From: Neospora caninum Liverpool
Taxonomy: Eukaryota > Apicomplexa > Conoidasida > Eucoccidiorida > Sarcocystidae
NCBI RefSeq assembly: GCF_000208865.1
Contig: NC_018392.1
Span: 682,001-746,000 of the forward strand
Length of the DNA: 64,000 nt
Direction of reading: 5' to 3'
The translations under genes were made by a program, and so were the position numbers. Below the pieces are notes generated by a model, which had not been told where the DNA came from, ran no database searches, and worked only from the letters and a program-made list of their open reading frames with translations. Position 1 is the stretch's first letter; each line of letters begins with the position of its first letter. Below are positions 12,441 to 25,795 of the stretch, in pieces.

Positions 12441-15400
12441 CTACACCGTAAGCACCCGCGCCTTCCTGATCTGTGCTTGGATTCGGACCGCCCATTGCAC
12501 CTTGTCACTTATGGCCCGCAGTTTTAAGCAACGGGAATAGCACGCCTCCAGAACGCGAATAAGCGGTTCCCAGGCCACCACAACCAGTCGCATTTTCTGC
12601 GTCAGCTCTCGAACTGCGTCGGGTTTGATAAACACCATTGTGTTGCCGATCTGCGAGAAAATCGTGGAACAGACAAAAAGAAAAATGCATTCCAGCGGCG
12701 TCCAATAAAGAAATATCTGAAAGTGCCGAGCCGGACGAGATGAAACCCGCAACACTTGATCCTCACAAATAAATACACACCAGAGAGAGCATAGCTTGTA
12801 CAAGGGTTTGTGACAGGTGATTCATTGGAAAAGTCGAAGCGTTAGGTGAGATGACATGCCAACCAGAAAACAGAAATGCGCAGCTTCACACAAGTGACAG
12901 ATGTATGAGCCACGCAAGAGAAACCATAAGTCCTCTTTGTGCCCTTCAGAGTAAAACAGTTTCTCGACAAACTATGCCCGTGACCAAACGCAACACCCCT
13001 GCGTAGTTCTATTCTGTAAGAGTGCTTCAAATTCGCCCCTGACCATGACGACGCATTCAGAGACGACTGGTCGACAAGCTCGCAGATAGGGACTGCTTTT
13101 GCACGGATACGTTTTGACAGATCACTGAGATGATACTCTGTCAACACAGCTGGGTCGCTCTCTCTTGGAAGCATTTCGTACAAAATTGTTCGGCGTTGGT
13201 CGAGAATAATGATTCTTACCGCCCATCGGTCTTGTGGTATTTCTGCTCGAGTCAATAGCTGCTTCGTCTTCTCCTTTCTTCCACCGATTCCGTCAAAACA
13301 AAGACACGAAGAACAACACGCCGCATTTGCTTCCAAATTGCAAAAAGAGCACCTCCGTTTCTCCCGCAACAGAGACACAGATGAGAGCACTGCAGCGATG
13401 GAGACGCCATTCTGAGGCCGCTGTGACCCACGTATAGAGAAGTAGTCTCCAGTTCACGTCGGGGGTCAAAAGCCAGCTTCACGACCACAACAACTGTGAG
13501 AGAAAATTCCACGGACGGGCAGCCTGACCATATTTTTATCTCACAGGGCGCATGCCGATGAGGTTTTGTGACTGAAGTTTCGTTTCCGGGAATGCCAGGA
13601 CTCCCCCCAAAAAACCAAACACCTGACTCTGGCCCTTCGAAAGACTCCTGGAAATTTACATTCGATACCTGAAAGAACTGTTCCCCAACCACACCGTGAA
13701 TGCTACCACAATTATCCCTCCGGTCTCTACATGTGCACGTAAACATACACACTTTTCTGTGTCAGTGCATGGGAAAAGGGAGTGAAGACATTTCTTGGCT
13801 GTCTCAATTTCAAAACGAAAACGTACGGGTCCCCAGACGTTCTGGTGATCTCGATATCTAGCTGCTCGAACTGCTTCAAGAAATCTTGGTAGGGACGTCG
13901 ATAGGAAAACGCAAGATTCTTGAGTTGGAGAGCTTCCAAGATCGAGAGAGAGAACAGCTGAGAAGAGCAATGAAGAACAGACAGATGGGGCTGCGCCAAC
14001 CAATTAAAATCCGAGAGACACCGAAGGAATAAAAAACGAACCAGACGCGAGCCCAGAAATTGTCGAAACGTGAACAGTCGATTGGATCAGAAACGCAAAC
14101 TAACGGGATGAGGGAGCGTGGCGAAGGTCCAGGTGGCGAAGGGGGAAAGAAGAGAACAACTCCCCAATAGGGACTCAAGAGGACAGAAAAGAGTGCACGA
14201 ATGGAAGCGACAACATTTAGACTTCCCGTACGCGCGACGTGTATACATGCATCTTGAGAGAAAGTGAGGCCAGCGGGGCATTCTCCAAAAGTCGGATCGC
14301 TGTTGCCTGAGCGAGGTCGCCACTGGCTGTGACTCTCCGTCTTCGTTTCGTCACCCTATCGCATGCACAAGGACACTCACCTGCGCAAGAACCTTCCCGT
14401 TCGACCAATCGTGAGGCTTCTTCGTTTCATTCGGTTTCAAGCAACGAATGAAATGGGGCTCTGTACTCGAGATAAGATCCATGAGAGCACTGAGAGAGCG
14501 CATAAACTGAGATGCAATGAGTTGTCCCTTCGCAATCTTGCCCTTCTCCATGACGACACCCTCGAATAGAGCCTTCGTCACCTTGTTTGGAGACGCCTGG
14601 AAAAAGAACAGGGAGAAGCATTCTCAAAAATCGCCACGTGTTTGGGAAAAAGAAGGGAACTGGCCCACCCCGCCGCTGCACTCCTCACTTTTGAAAGATG
14701 CGTACGCGCTTGACCTCCCATGCGATCTAAGCCGGTATCCACACGGGCACCTTTTCGGTGAGTTAATAGCAACGATATACACGCAAGGGGAGGCCCCGAT
14801 CAGCCATCCTCCAGGCGAGAATGTTGGATATGTACATGTGCCTTTGTTACCGGTGTCTGTCGGTGGCGGCACATGCAACCTACCTCTCTATCTATACGTG
14901 CACGTATGTGTAAACTGGGAAGGCAAATTCCTGGACTCGGAGGCCCCTGAACCGCCTCGCAACTATCTTGCATATTCCGCTGTCCCACACCAACTATGCG
15001 GTGGGCGGTGACCATGCATGCTTCTCCGGACACCACACTTTTTCACCGTGTCCCAGGTTCTAAAACGTCGAGTACCTCTCCAGGAGCACCGGAACGTCTT
15101 CCCAGAGCCGCACGATCACCCTGGTGTTTGTTTCATCTTTTTCGCCTGCTGTCCTACCTGTAGGATGGCGCAGAGCTCGGGCTTCAAAAGATCTTTGTTC
15201 TTCTCGATGAAGCCAGTTGCATCGTACTGAATATCGGCAATGGTGTGGCAGATGCAAAAACACGTGCGAGGGTTTTTCCGACCCGGCTTCCACACATCGG
15301 AGTACCCTAGAGCCTTGCTCATGGACGTGACAATGGCCTGGAAAGAGAACCAAACAAGGAGAGCGACACGGGATGGACAACAGACAGAAGACAGGTAATG

Positions 15401-18400
15401 CACCTTCGTGTTAAGGACTTCGTGCTGAGGAAGTCCTGACACAGGAGAGGAAACTGAACAAAGGCGCCTCTTTCCGACCGACATCGAGCTGCTCAAGAGA
15501 TACATGGACACGAGACAATCTATCCTCACTGAATACGACCGCGGAGGCAAAGACGTTCGGCGGTTCTTCTCTTCAACGGCCCCCGTCATCTGAGGACTGC
15601 CTTTCTTCCGACGTGATCCGCCGATCCTTGCGTCGCCGAGGAAACTCTCACAGTGGACACCGTTCCTTTCTAGCTTCTCCGTCGTGTCTCGTCTCTCACT
15701 TCATCAGTGCCTCCAGGGGCAAGACTTTTGTCCTCTAGAATGGCAAGAACTGAGGAAGATTTCCCGCACAGGGCTTTGATCACGCTTTCGTTGTCGGTCC
15801 AGGTAATTTTCACATTTCCGATTCCCTCGTCGTAGTAGAGCTTCGTCTCCTGCGTGTGTAGATGTTTACACACAAGAAAAGGTGACATCGGCGAACCGCA
15901 CGTTGCCTTTTTATTTCCACTCGGCGCCTTTTGCACCTTTCCTCATTCCAGGCTCATGCAAAACCACAAGCGAGAACGCAGAGGCGCAAACGCAGAGAGA
16001 AAAAGCAACGCGACTCGGGGAGCCAGTGCGGCCAGTTCTATCCAATTATACTTGCCAAACACTGGGGTAGACAGTACCTCCAACCCTGCCCTGGATCTCG
16101 CATTTAACACCAGGAATAGAAGAATAACCGTGGCTCGATCCCCGGGATTCTACATAGTCTCTACATCCATGGACATATTTAGATACATGGAATATACAGA
16201 TAAATATATATACATATATATATATAGAAAGAGATTCGTTTACATGCAGATAGATGTGTACGTAACTAGGTCTCTAAACACAAAAGGATGTGTGTATATG
16301 CACACAGCTGTACTTGCATTCATTCATCAGGCAACGATGCATGCGTTTCCATAATTGCTTTTATTGCTGCAGAAAACTTGGTTGAGAAGAGCTCTTAGAT
16401 GACTTTATGTTAGAGGTTATCTTTAAAGATGTGGAACAGTTGCTGTTGGGGCGGCTGATTCTAAGGAAGGTCGCATGCCTGCTCAGACACGTGCTGCCAC
16501 TATCCACAAATGCACACGCATCGCTAGAGAAGATGTACAATTACAGAGCATTGGTGGGTTGTTGCAGTCTGCATACACGAGCAAAGACGATTTGGATGAA
16601 GTTTTTCTGGAGCTCCTCGTTGGTGATGTTGATGAGCAGCTGCTCCAGGGAATTGTGTTCAAACACTTCGAAACCAAAAATGTCCAACATCCCTGCAAAG
16701 CGGCCAGGCAGCAGCAAAGACACCAGTCCAGAAAAGCGGAGGGTTCTCTCCCCCCCTCTGTGGCGTATCATCTACAAACCTGCACCAGCGACACACTTTA
16801 TGAAAGGGGCAGAAAACAGAATTGCTTGCTTCTCAACGAAATTGAGCACAAACCACTTGAGAGCTCTGTGCGTATCGAGACACATGCATACACTCGAGTT
16901 AGCTTCTGACATAAAAAGACCGCACATGCCTAGCCGAATAAAGCTAAAGGCATTTCTCTTTCTAAAACGCTCTCCGGGTTGGTTCACCCTGGCCTGCTGA
17001 GACTCGACAGGGATTGGTCTTCCCTCTACACCTGCAGGCTCCGTGAATGCGTCCCACTTCCCAAAACAGAAGGGCCGTGGAAAAGCTTGGATGCACCCTC
17101 GATGCTGCCTTGAGCGCCAACGGGATAAATCTGCACCCGGAGAGATCTTTTATTGCAAACTAATGTGAGTACTAACATAATATATATATATATATATATA
17201 TGCACGTGTATATGAATGTAGTGTGCGCAAGAACTTTCATTTCCACCTTCCAAAGTGATGGAGACGGTCTCTGCGGCGTTCAGTGTTTCGACTACGAAAC
17301 AAAGGCCTCTTGCAGCCCATCTCACCCATGAAGATTCCAAAACCTTGAGGAGGCTCGATTGTTACGTTGACGCGGCGAACCACCCAGTCAAACAATTTCT
17401 CGTACACGGCCTTCGCCAACGAGTCGCGATTGATTAACGCGTCCGTCAAGCTGTTTGGAGACTCAATTTCTTGGTCACCTACAGAGACAGACGACCCGCG
17501 TGCGAGACGGAAAACGTAGCGGAACGTGCATGCATGCCCTTTCACACTTTCAAGGGGTGAGGTGGTGATATATGCAGGTACATACTTGTGCCGAAACATA
17601 TGTGGAGAGCTGCGTAATTGTGCACGTCTCCGACAGATGCGAGAGAACGAGAAAACGGGCACAGAGAGATACACTAACACTCTGAATTTCCAAGCTACGG
17701 CATGCCTTCCAGCTGCCATTTCTCATTCGGTCCGCTCACGCGGGCTCTCCATGTGCGCCTCCGCGCTTCCCGGTACTCAAGGACAGTTGCCCCTTGTACC
17801 TGGACATACACAACTCTGAATGCAAAGATATCCCTACAACCTTCGCGTATAGCTAATTGCGGGTGATTCAATAGCCATTTACGGAGACAGAGCGCAAATC
17901 GTGGCTCTTTTTGCCGAGAAATTGACTGGCACACACCACTGATTGTTCGCTTTCTCAAGGAATGCCATTCTTCCACAGGCGTCTTGCTACTCCCCGAGGG
18001 TCTGTGTTTTGTGTGAACGTTACCGATGGTTTTAACTTTGTAGAGAATCTCCTTCTTCACTGCATTTTCATCGAGAAACAGGAGCGCGCAACACTTCTGC
18101 AGGGTTGCCTCTGCGCCGGCGGCGAGGGCTGCTGCATTGTGCTGGCTGTCCGTCTCGTAGCCTTCCAGCTGCACGTTTCCCAAGAGAAGGACGCCTGACG
18201 AAAAAGCAGGACGCGAGTGCATGGGAGCCCAGGAAGCAAATCGACATACGGAACGTTCTCACGAAACCTACCGACAAACATTTATCATGAAGCAAACAAG
18301 TACGCGCAGACGCGCAGGAAAGCGTATACGGGCGTACTTGAACTGGTACAGAAAAACATACCCGGTCACACTCGGCCGCCGACGGAAAGGTTTACTGCCA

Positions 18401-18657
18401 ATACATGCGGACACAGCGTGTGGATAATACAGATACTGTACATAGACATCCATGAACCTACACCAGGTCAACACCAGGTCGCACGCTGAAATCAGTCCTC
18501 ACAGAAAAAACGGAAGTATGTGGAGGTAGGCAGCCTGTGCGCAGGAGACGCCGACGCCGCGCCTCAGATCTGGTCACTGGCCCATTTAAGCAATAGCGAT
18601 GCATATATTATGTGCTTGATGCATCTGTGTATCCATATATATACATATATAGAACTC

Positions 18658-18699
<42 letters not shown>

Positions 18700-21600
18700 C
18701 ATGGGAAGGACATCACGACGAAACGGATCTTCTTGAATACCTCTGCCTAGATAATCGCGACGCACCTGCGACGATCGACCAGATGCTGTCAATTTCCTCC
18801 GCACCCAGACCCATGGAACGGAAGCTGTCATTCACCTCTTTGTACTCTTGGACGTCGTCGATGCCTGGATGCGCCGTGTCACAAATCAGAAACGAAATTC
18901 AGGCCTTGGGCAACAGAAGCGTTGCTCTCCAGCATTCTCCCTCTGCGGCTTGTCCGAAGAGTGTTCTTGTTTTTTGTGGTGTGCGACGCAAGAAGTACAC
19001 CGCAGACTGGCAGTCACCTCTGTTCGCCAGGAAAGCGAGCGTCGTTTCAACCGCCCATGCAAACTGTCCATATGCGTAGATACGTCTCTCTCCTCTCTCT
19101 CTGCATGCATCTACCGAAGCGTGTATCGATAGACGTGCCGTTACCTTGGGCATCAAGCCTGCCTGCGCTTCCCAAACCAGGTGTCATGTTGCCAAGGGCT
19201 GCACTCGTTGCTGGGTCTCAGTCCGAAAACCCTGCATGCGTTTCCACTCTTCGCTCACCAGGACAGTCGTAGCACCCGCCGTTTTTTGAGAGGTAGGTGT
19301 ACTCTTCGATCTTGAGCAAGCTCAACTGAGATCGCCGTGAGCCTTCAGCGCCCTTGACTAGCTGGTAAAAGATGTGATACGACCTCTCGTTTTGTTCCTG
19401 ACTCGTCACGCGCACTTTCTCCAACAAAAAGTTGCGGATGGAGCCGTACTGGATGCCTCCCCTTTCTCCCAGTTGGAGCTGCATGAAGCGGCCAAAGCGA
19501 CTGGAGTTGTTGTTTCGGACAGTTTTCGCGTTGCCGAAGGCCTGCACAACACGCAGGAAAGCCAGAGAAAGCCAGACCGTGTAGAGACGCCCTGGCGTCT
19601 GTGCTTGGGCTGCATGCACGTGGCTTCGGCGCTCATCCAGACTCGGCAGCATGCCGTCGAGACTCGGCAACCCCTGCAGTCTCCCTGGCGAAAACCCGTG
19701 CGAAGATCCCTCCGCTCGCGGAGGCGACACTAATTCTCTCTCCACTCGATGAGCCTTTCGTCCCGGAACCGCGTCTGAGCTGCATTTTCAGTGGTTGCCG
19801 ATTCCTTTCTCACTTCAAGAACGGGGTTCGCCGCAATAACTGCATCTTGGATGCGTTGGTGCGAGAACTCTGGGCACGAAGGAGAGAGAAAACAAGCAGA
19901 GAAGAGGAAACTAACTGGACAGGTGAGGCGACTTTGTCTGTTTCTGCGTGAAGATATGGAGACACTCGCAGTGCGATCCGCAGACCGGTGAAACCATGGG
20001 AACTGCCACGTGGTCCACAGCGCAGATGCGCAGGAAAAAGGGAGCAAAGCAAAAGGGACAGAAGGAGAGGGCGAAAACGCGAGGTGAAAAGGCGGAACCC
20101 TAGAAACACAGTGGTGCGGTTCTGCATAAATCAGGAGTCTCCTTTTCTCTGCATGCATTATACCTCCAGGTTGTCCCGAGGCAAAGAAAGACATGATCTG
20201 CTTCGTGGCTTCTGTTTTGCCTGCTCCTGACTCGCCGCTGACGATGATGGTTTGACTGGCCATAAAGCTGGGAGCACACGACCACAAATAACAGAAACGG
20301 ACCCGGCTCTCTCGCTTTTTCTTGCCGTCTTCTCCTTCCACTCGCCAACGTATCCCAGAGAGAAATGTAAAGGAAGCGTTCACACGACAAGTTCTCTTCC
20401 TCTTTCCTTTGCTCTCTTTCTTTCCCTCTCTTTGGCTTCGCTGGTCGTTGTGTGTGTCCCCCCCTGCTTCGTCTCTCTAGGTGCACCACGAGAGCCGCAC
20501 ATGCAAAGGAGAGAGGGGCAATGGTATCCTGTCCTATTGGACTGCGTCTTCGTGTTTGGGCAAAGGGAGACCGAGAAGAGAGTGAAGGGTCGTCGCAGCT
20601 TCCTTCTTACGGCTTCCTTTCCGCGCTAGAGATTCGTCGATCTCTCAAGCGTCGCAGAGTCGTGTTGAGGTGCTCCCCACCAAAGGAGCTGGGCTTGTCA
20701 CGCATGAATGCCCGTTTCTTCTAATAGCATCGGGCGAAAACGATGACCAAGTTATCGCATCGGCCATTTTATTCTTTTGCTTACGCAGACAACCTCTCGA
20801 GCGCCGTGCGGGCGACTCGGAAGACATGCGGCGCGAGTTTGTCGACATCGGGGGCGTCACTGTAGAGCCGAAGCCACTCTGGGGTTGTGTTTTTCAAATC
20901 TTTGAAGGGGTTGACCGCGACCAGGAGGGGATCTGCAGTGGTCTGACGGGGGAGAGAAGCGCCGGAAAGACGGAAAAGGCGCAAAAGTGAGGGAACCACC
21001 GACAAACAGCCAGAATAAGGGAGACACGGAGCGGCAGACGGTGGAATCCCCGAGGGGCCCTCGTCAGAAACTGCAGGCTAACGAGGTGTGCGGGAAGCGA
21101 CAGGAGCCGCAATGTAGGGCGACCGCACAAACGCGCAGCAGGGGTTTGTTTTTGTATCGCTGTAAATATGAACGCCGCGGTGTTTGGACAACGAGTTCAC
21201 TCATTTACTTTCTCTTCTAAGCTTTATTCAAAATATAAAATTACCATCCTCCTGCGACTTCTCTAACTAGATGTTGAACTACTTTTCCTAGTGTGGCTTT
21301 CCCTTGTCGCGCATTGGGCGGAGTCGCAGAGACTGTCAAAAACTTCCGAAGCCCCAACGGCGCGTGTTTCCATGACAGGTCACACTGCCGCTTGGAAAGG
21401 AAACACGTGCACCTTTCCAAAGAGCGGCTTTCTCCCACAGCACTTTCCTGCGCTTGTTCCCCATCCCTTTGCTGTTCAAAGGCACATGGACAGACGAAAT
21501 CAGTGGATGCAGATGGCTTTCAGCAGGCGCAAACAAGCATGTGGAGGAGGCTGAAAGGTTTCGCCGTCTTAATCCGAAGCATAGAGCATCCACGACACGT

Positions 21601-22135
21601 GTTTCCCTTCACGGTTTTCGTTTCCTGAACCCTTTGAATCCATCTCACATAAATGAGATCCTGAAGATAGCGTTCTTTCAAGAAGGCCAGGACCGCCGCA
21701 CAGTTCTTGTGGGGCAGCAGGCCGATGTCGGCGAAGTCGGCCACTTCAATGCCCAGATTGGCGTTGAACGCCTCATCGGGCGTGATCGTAAATGCCTGAG
21801 ACATCAGGAGAGCTGAACAACGTTTTTCCTAGGCTGCGAGGAACACTTTCGCACCTGTGTGTAGCGTCACAAACAAGTCGGCACGTGGACCGACAACTCC
21901 TGGTGGGAGAAAACACAGGCCGCTTGCCTCGCGAGGCCTGCGCTTGTTACGCGCCTCCCGATATATAGAACTCCAACAAAGAACCTTCTTCCGCGTTGGC
22001 TCGACCAAACCACGCAAGAGAAAGGAAAACAGAGAGATCAGCAGAAGCATTTCCACTCCAAAAGCCCGGAATCGGAACACACAAAACATGTGGGAAACAC
22101 CCAGCTCGCGACAAGCACATCTGTGCACTTGGCTG

Positions 22136-22166
<31 letters not shown>

Positions 22167-22883
22167 CAGCTGATTGTTGGGTAACAGCTAGTCCGCGAAT
22201 TGCTTTCTGAAACGAATTGGGAGCAGGGTAAAATCCAACTGAAAACACCTAGGGTAAGGGTACGGTCTCGGCCAACGGTTCTCCAACTCGACCGTCGAAA
22301 AGAATCAGAACGAGGAACAGCGCCAGTTTCATTATCTCCCGACCTGTGCAGAGCGGCGGCTCACTCGTCTTGGACGGAAAAACCGCGAAAGCAAACAGAG
22401 AAGACTGTGGAAGCAGAGACGTGCGGGCAGACAACGAAAGCTCGGCGAAATGTCTTTCGTCCTTACCTCCGCTTCTGGGCTGTCAGGCGGGGGATCAACT
22501 TGCTTCAGATGCAGAACGGTTTCAGTCGACTCGGGGAGAATCATGCAGAGGGCAAAGCACTCGTCAGGATTTGCGTGAACAGCTGGCGCGTTGGCGGTCC
22601 ATATTTTCATGCCCTAAGTCCAAGGAACAGGAGCGGCATTGACGCCCTCGCCTTTTAAAGGAACCATGAATGTACAGATGCAGAATCAGATTAGTGGATC
22701 CGAACACTGGCCGCGGGTCTTCCTAGCGCCGCTTGCAGTCCCTTGCGACAGAAAAACACTGTATACTGTGCCTTTTTCAGCAACGAAACGCACTGAGCAT
22801 CGAACCTGAGACGCAGTCGGGTACACCTCGGTAGCGAGGATTGCATTTGCCCAGCTCTCCATCTTTACTTCACACGGGAACAT
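12441..22883 (-). CDS. MyoD: Class XIVa (apicomplexan) myosin heavy chain, MyoA/D/E type, MyoD favoured, 17 exons
   Basis: Single-headed actin motor of the apicomplexan glideosome class. Exons in coding order: 22883-22806, 22613-22467, 21795-21649, 20942-20785, 20267-20164, 19869-19814, 19541-19259, 18864-18766, 18194-18024, 17478-17326, 16692-16577, 15849-15700, 15337-15158, 14596-14381, 13957-13827, 13277-13220, 12650-12441. Phases close to give 818 residues. Seen: P-loop GESGAGKT at 188-195, switch I NNNSSRFG at 240-247, switch II DIFGFE at 469-474, [16 protein letters not shown], then a single degenerate light-chain-binding neck from about residue 750 with no further tail. That is the short class XIVa architecture; MyoA is 831 residues. 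The name MyoD rests on size and remembered locus order, and MyoE is the main alternative. The weakest parts are exon 1 (donor CAG/GTTCGA) and the AAG acceptor of exon 16. Confidence 0.85.
16204..16227. repeat. TA-rich microsatellite in a myosin intron
   Basis: Imperfect AT run with a TACATA interruption, inside the intron between exons 11 and 12 (15850-16576). Confidence 0.75.
17179..17201. repeat. (AT)n microsatellite in a myosin intron
   Basis: About 11 TA units in the intron between exons 10 and 11 (16693-17325). Confidence 0.85.
18661..18694. repeat. (AT)n microsatellite in a myosin intron
   Basis: About 17 AT units in the intron between exons 8 and 9 (18195-18765). A shorter TATATACATATAT element precedes it at about 18635. 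Confidence 0.9.
22137..22162. repeat. (AT)n microsatellite in a myosin intron
   Basis: About 13 TA units in the intron between exons 2 and 3 (21796-22466). Confidence 0.9.
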
Positions 22884-25795
22884 ATTTCGATCGACAAGTC
22901 TCTACAGAAGAGCATGGACGCGTGTGCGTACATGCAGTTGCCTATTTAGTTTCTGGTGTCCGCTAGTTCATGTTTACGTATATGGAGGCCGGCAAGGAGT
23001 TTTCTGACAGTCCGTGTGTTTGCTTTGCTTGCCTTCAGCGTATCAGTCCGTGGATCGATGTCTGTTCTCCCTCGACGCAGTTTGTCGCTGTCTCCACTCA
23101 CGGGCCCCCCCCGCATGCCCCTCCTGAACAGCGCCAGTGCGTTCATTTTCTGTCCCTTTCTGAAGAAGTATCTACCGTCTTCTCCCCTGTCGCCCTCTCA
23201 ACGAGCGTCCCCGTCTCCCTGCGTCTGCTGCCGTATTACACGTCTCCCCGCCGCTTTCTCTCCTCTGGTCCTCCCTCCGTTTCGCTCTGCCTTGGCACCG
23301 TTTCGTAATGAAAAACTCCGCCGGTCTGACGATGATGAATTCCGGCTCCAGTCCCCTGACGAGGCAGTCCTGCTCCCCCAGTTGGCGACGCTCGCCCATG
23401 CGAACGAGGCGAAAGTAGGCCCGGACGAAGAGGAGGCTGTCAATGACAGAGGCGCACTCTTTTCACTTCCGAAAACAGAAAAGAAATCTGTTTCGGCCGT
23501 GACTCCCTTTGACGCTGGGCCTAAAGTGAAGTAGCCTGCCAGCGTGCGGCAATCGTGCTGGCTCTAGAAAGAACTGGAGAGCTTTCTTGCGGGCACAAAG
23601 GCCTCATTCATAAAAATAGGAATCGAGGGATACCGTTTCACCGGAGAGTCGTGAATTTTCACGGGCACACGAGGTCGGTCAAGAAAAGCGTCGTTGGCAT
23701 GAATACCCCGATTGCCCAAGACAAAAAAAAGGCTACGGTGGACCGAGAAACGGGGCAACAGAACTGTGGTGGGGCAGGAAAGGAGCCCTTGGAGAAAAAA
23801 TTGCGGAAGGAATTTTCATGGCGGCTAGAATTTCCTGCCAACGAACGTCTCTTCGGAAAGTGACGGGATCGACAGACACATTTAAAAGAAAACGGGAGAG
23901 CAGATCCGCGTGCACGGGGCGAGGAGGCCAGGGAAAGAGGAAAAGAGACATTCAGCGTTTGTGGAAGTGAAGAAGGGAAACCCGACAGCAAGGACAAGCG
24001 GAGATATATGGATGCAAAAGCAACGCTGCGCAACACCATTTAAAAGCGTAGGAATAAAGGTGCTGTTCGACTGCGTTGTTTGAAGTGAGCCACATCAGAA
24101 TCTGAGCCAGGTTGAACTCGAATCCACCTAAGCATGAGACCCTCGATAAATGTACCCCGGCAAAGGAACTTGAGAGGAGTGTTGTTTGTGGTTTCGTGAA
24201 GATATAAATGGAGAGGACACAAGTACGAACCGGGCGCTCCGGAAACAAAATGAAATCGCTGGGATTGTCTGAGGCAGACACGCTTTTGATGCCATGAAGG
24301 TGTCTTCGGCCAAGTAAAACGCGGAATTCAGTTCAAGAATCCTGCGGTCCAAAATCATCATCGTGTCATTCAGTCAAAAGCATCGGCGGATTTCATGTAA
24401 CGCTGCCCCGCACCGCGTGATTTGGACAAACAGAACAAGGAACGAACCCGAGTAGGTGTGTAAAGATGGACCTCTTATCTGCTGATATGTGTTGATGAGG
24501 AGCCGAGCTGGCTGGAGTGAAGATTTGCAATAGAAAAACAAAAGAAATAGGACAAACGTGGCTAAATACGCCCTGAAGAACCCAAGAAGATAGAACCTCG
24601 TTGGGGTTGCTGGCTAGAAGTCGGTTCCCCAGAGGAGATGGAGAAGTGAGGGCATAAGAGGCAACACTACCATCCGTTGACGCAGAAAACTTTTGCAGCG
24701 GCTTTTCGACACCATGGTAGACAGAAAAATAGGGAAGGTGTGGCCGGAAAAGTCTTTGCAACGGAACGACAAGCGCGTTGTCAAGACGAGACGGATCGAC
24801 ACCCCGCTGGGCCCTCCAGTCGGGAGAAAAACATTCTTCTCGCTAATACGGATGGGCGAAAAAGGATACAACAGAGATTTTCTTCAACCGCATTGACAAA
24901 GTGGCGTACAACTTTCTCAATCGAAGATAAGGGCTACAGCTTCTCAGTATCGAGTCGCCGTGGTACGTGACTTAAGATTCCTGGTGTCCACCAGCGAGCC
25001 ATGGCGCCGCCGTTGCGGCGAAAAAAACGCGAAGGCGCCAAGATCCAGGCACCACAAAACCCAGTAGACATGACTCTGGAAATTTCGTTTCAGCAAGGAG
25101 AAAAAAATTCGGCTTTTGGAGATCCCTGATATCTTCCTTCTCTCCGGGCTCAGGACTATGTCTTGCGAAAGCATGCAAGAACCGCTGCGAAAGCTCCAAG
25201 GCCGCGTGTGGACGCTCGCGAAGGCGACAACGCGATGCTATGACTACCAAAGCTGCCCGTCTATGGAGGACTGTCACTGAAAACAGGCCTTCTGAATTAA
25301 TTACCACATTGATAACACTGCTTTACTCACCATGTCACAACGCTGTCTGTTGCTGTCACGCCTCATCTCGCAGGACAGCAACGGTTAAGATGTGCTTGTT
25401 AGCACGCCAAGCGGTGCAGATATTTTCGAGTCAGAATGCCGACTAACACGGTGAAAATGTTTTTTACGCGTAAGAAACAGGAGAGATGCCAAGAACTTTG
25501 ATGTTCTGGAACGACAATTAAGGATAACAGACGCGCTAACATTTGAGATCCTTGGTGGTGTCGTCAGGGTTTTGGGGGCGCGACCACAAAACAGAGTTTC
25601 TCGATGGGAATGGAAAACAAAAAAAACGAAAGAAAGAAGGCAATAGTTCCCCCTCTCAAATAACATCGAGCAAAGTTTTCGTTCTCGCCACGGAAGTGAA
25701 TACTGGATTCAAAGGTCCGTTGACGCAGAGACGCTGTGGTGGTTGCCAACCGTCCCTCCCTGAGCGAGTACACGGCATCTTGGAGCATGAGGACT
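22884..25795. other. Region between myosin and the secreted-protein gene; possible unassigned minus-strand exons
   Basis: Both flanking genes are on the minus strand, so this holds the myosin promoter and the 3' end of the secreted-protein gene. Three minus-strand blocks have codon use and peptide texture that could be coding. One is about 23300-23450, with RAYFRLVRMGERRQLGEQ followed by EFIIVRPAEFFIT. One is about 23564-23740, with GIHANDAFLDRPRVPVKIHD ending in a stop at 23564. One is about 24040-24150, with GFEFNLAQILMWLTSNN. I could not join them by splice sites into one gene or name a family with confidence, so no CDS is called. Confidence 0.3.

Noticed and set aside
13090..13200. Alternative myosin exon with [15 protein letters not shown]
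   Set aside because: It resembles the family's EYQ block, but no in-phase donor allows it to join the IGNTMVF exon; the exon ending IPQDRWA fits both phase and alignment.
15058..15121. Extra myosin exon encoding [11 protein letters not shown]
   Set aside because: Joining the flanking exons directly (AILQ to [15 protein letters not shown]) matches the family length and phase; an added exon would insert residues into a conserved region.
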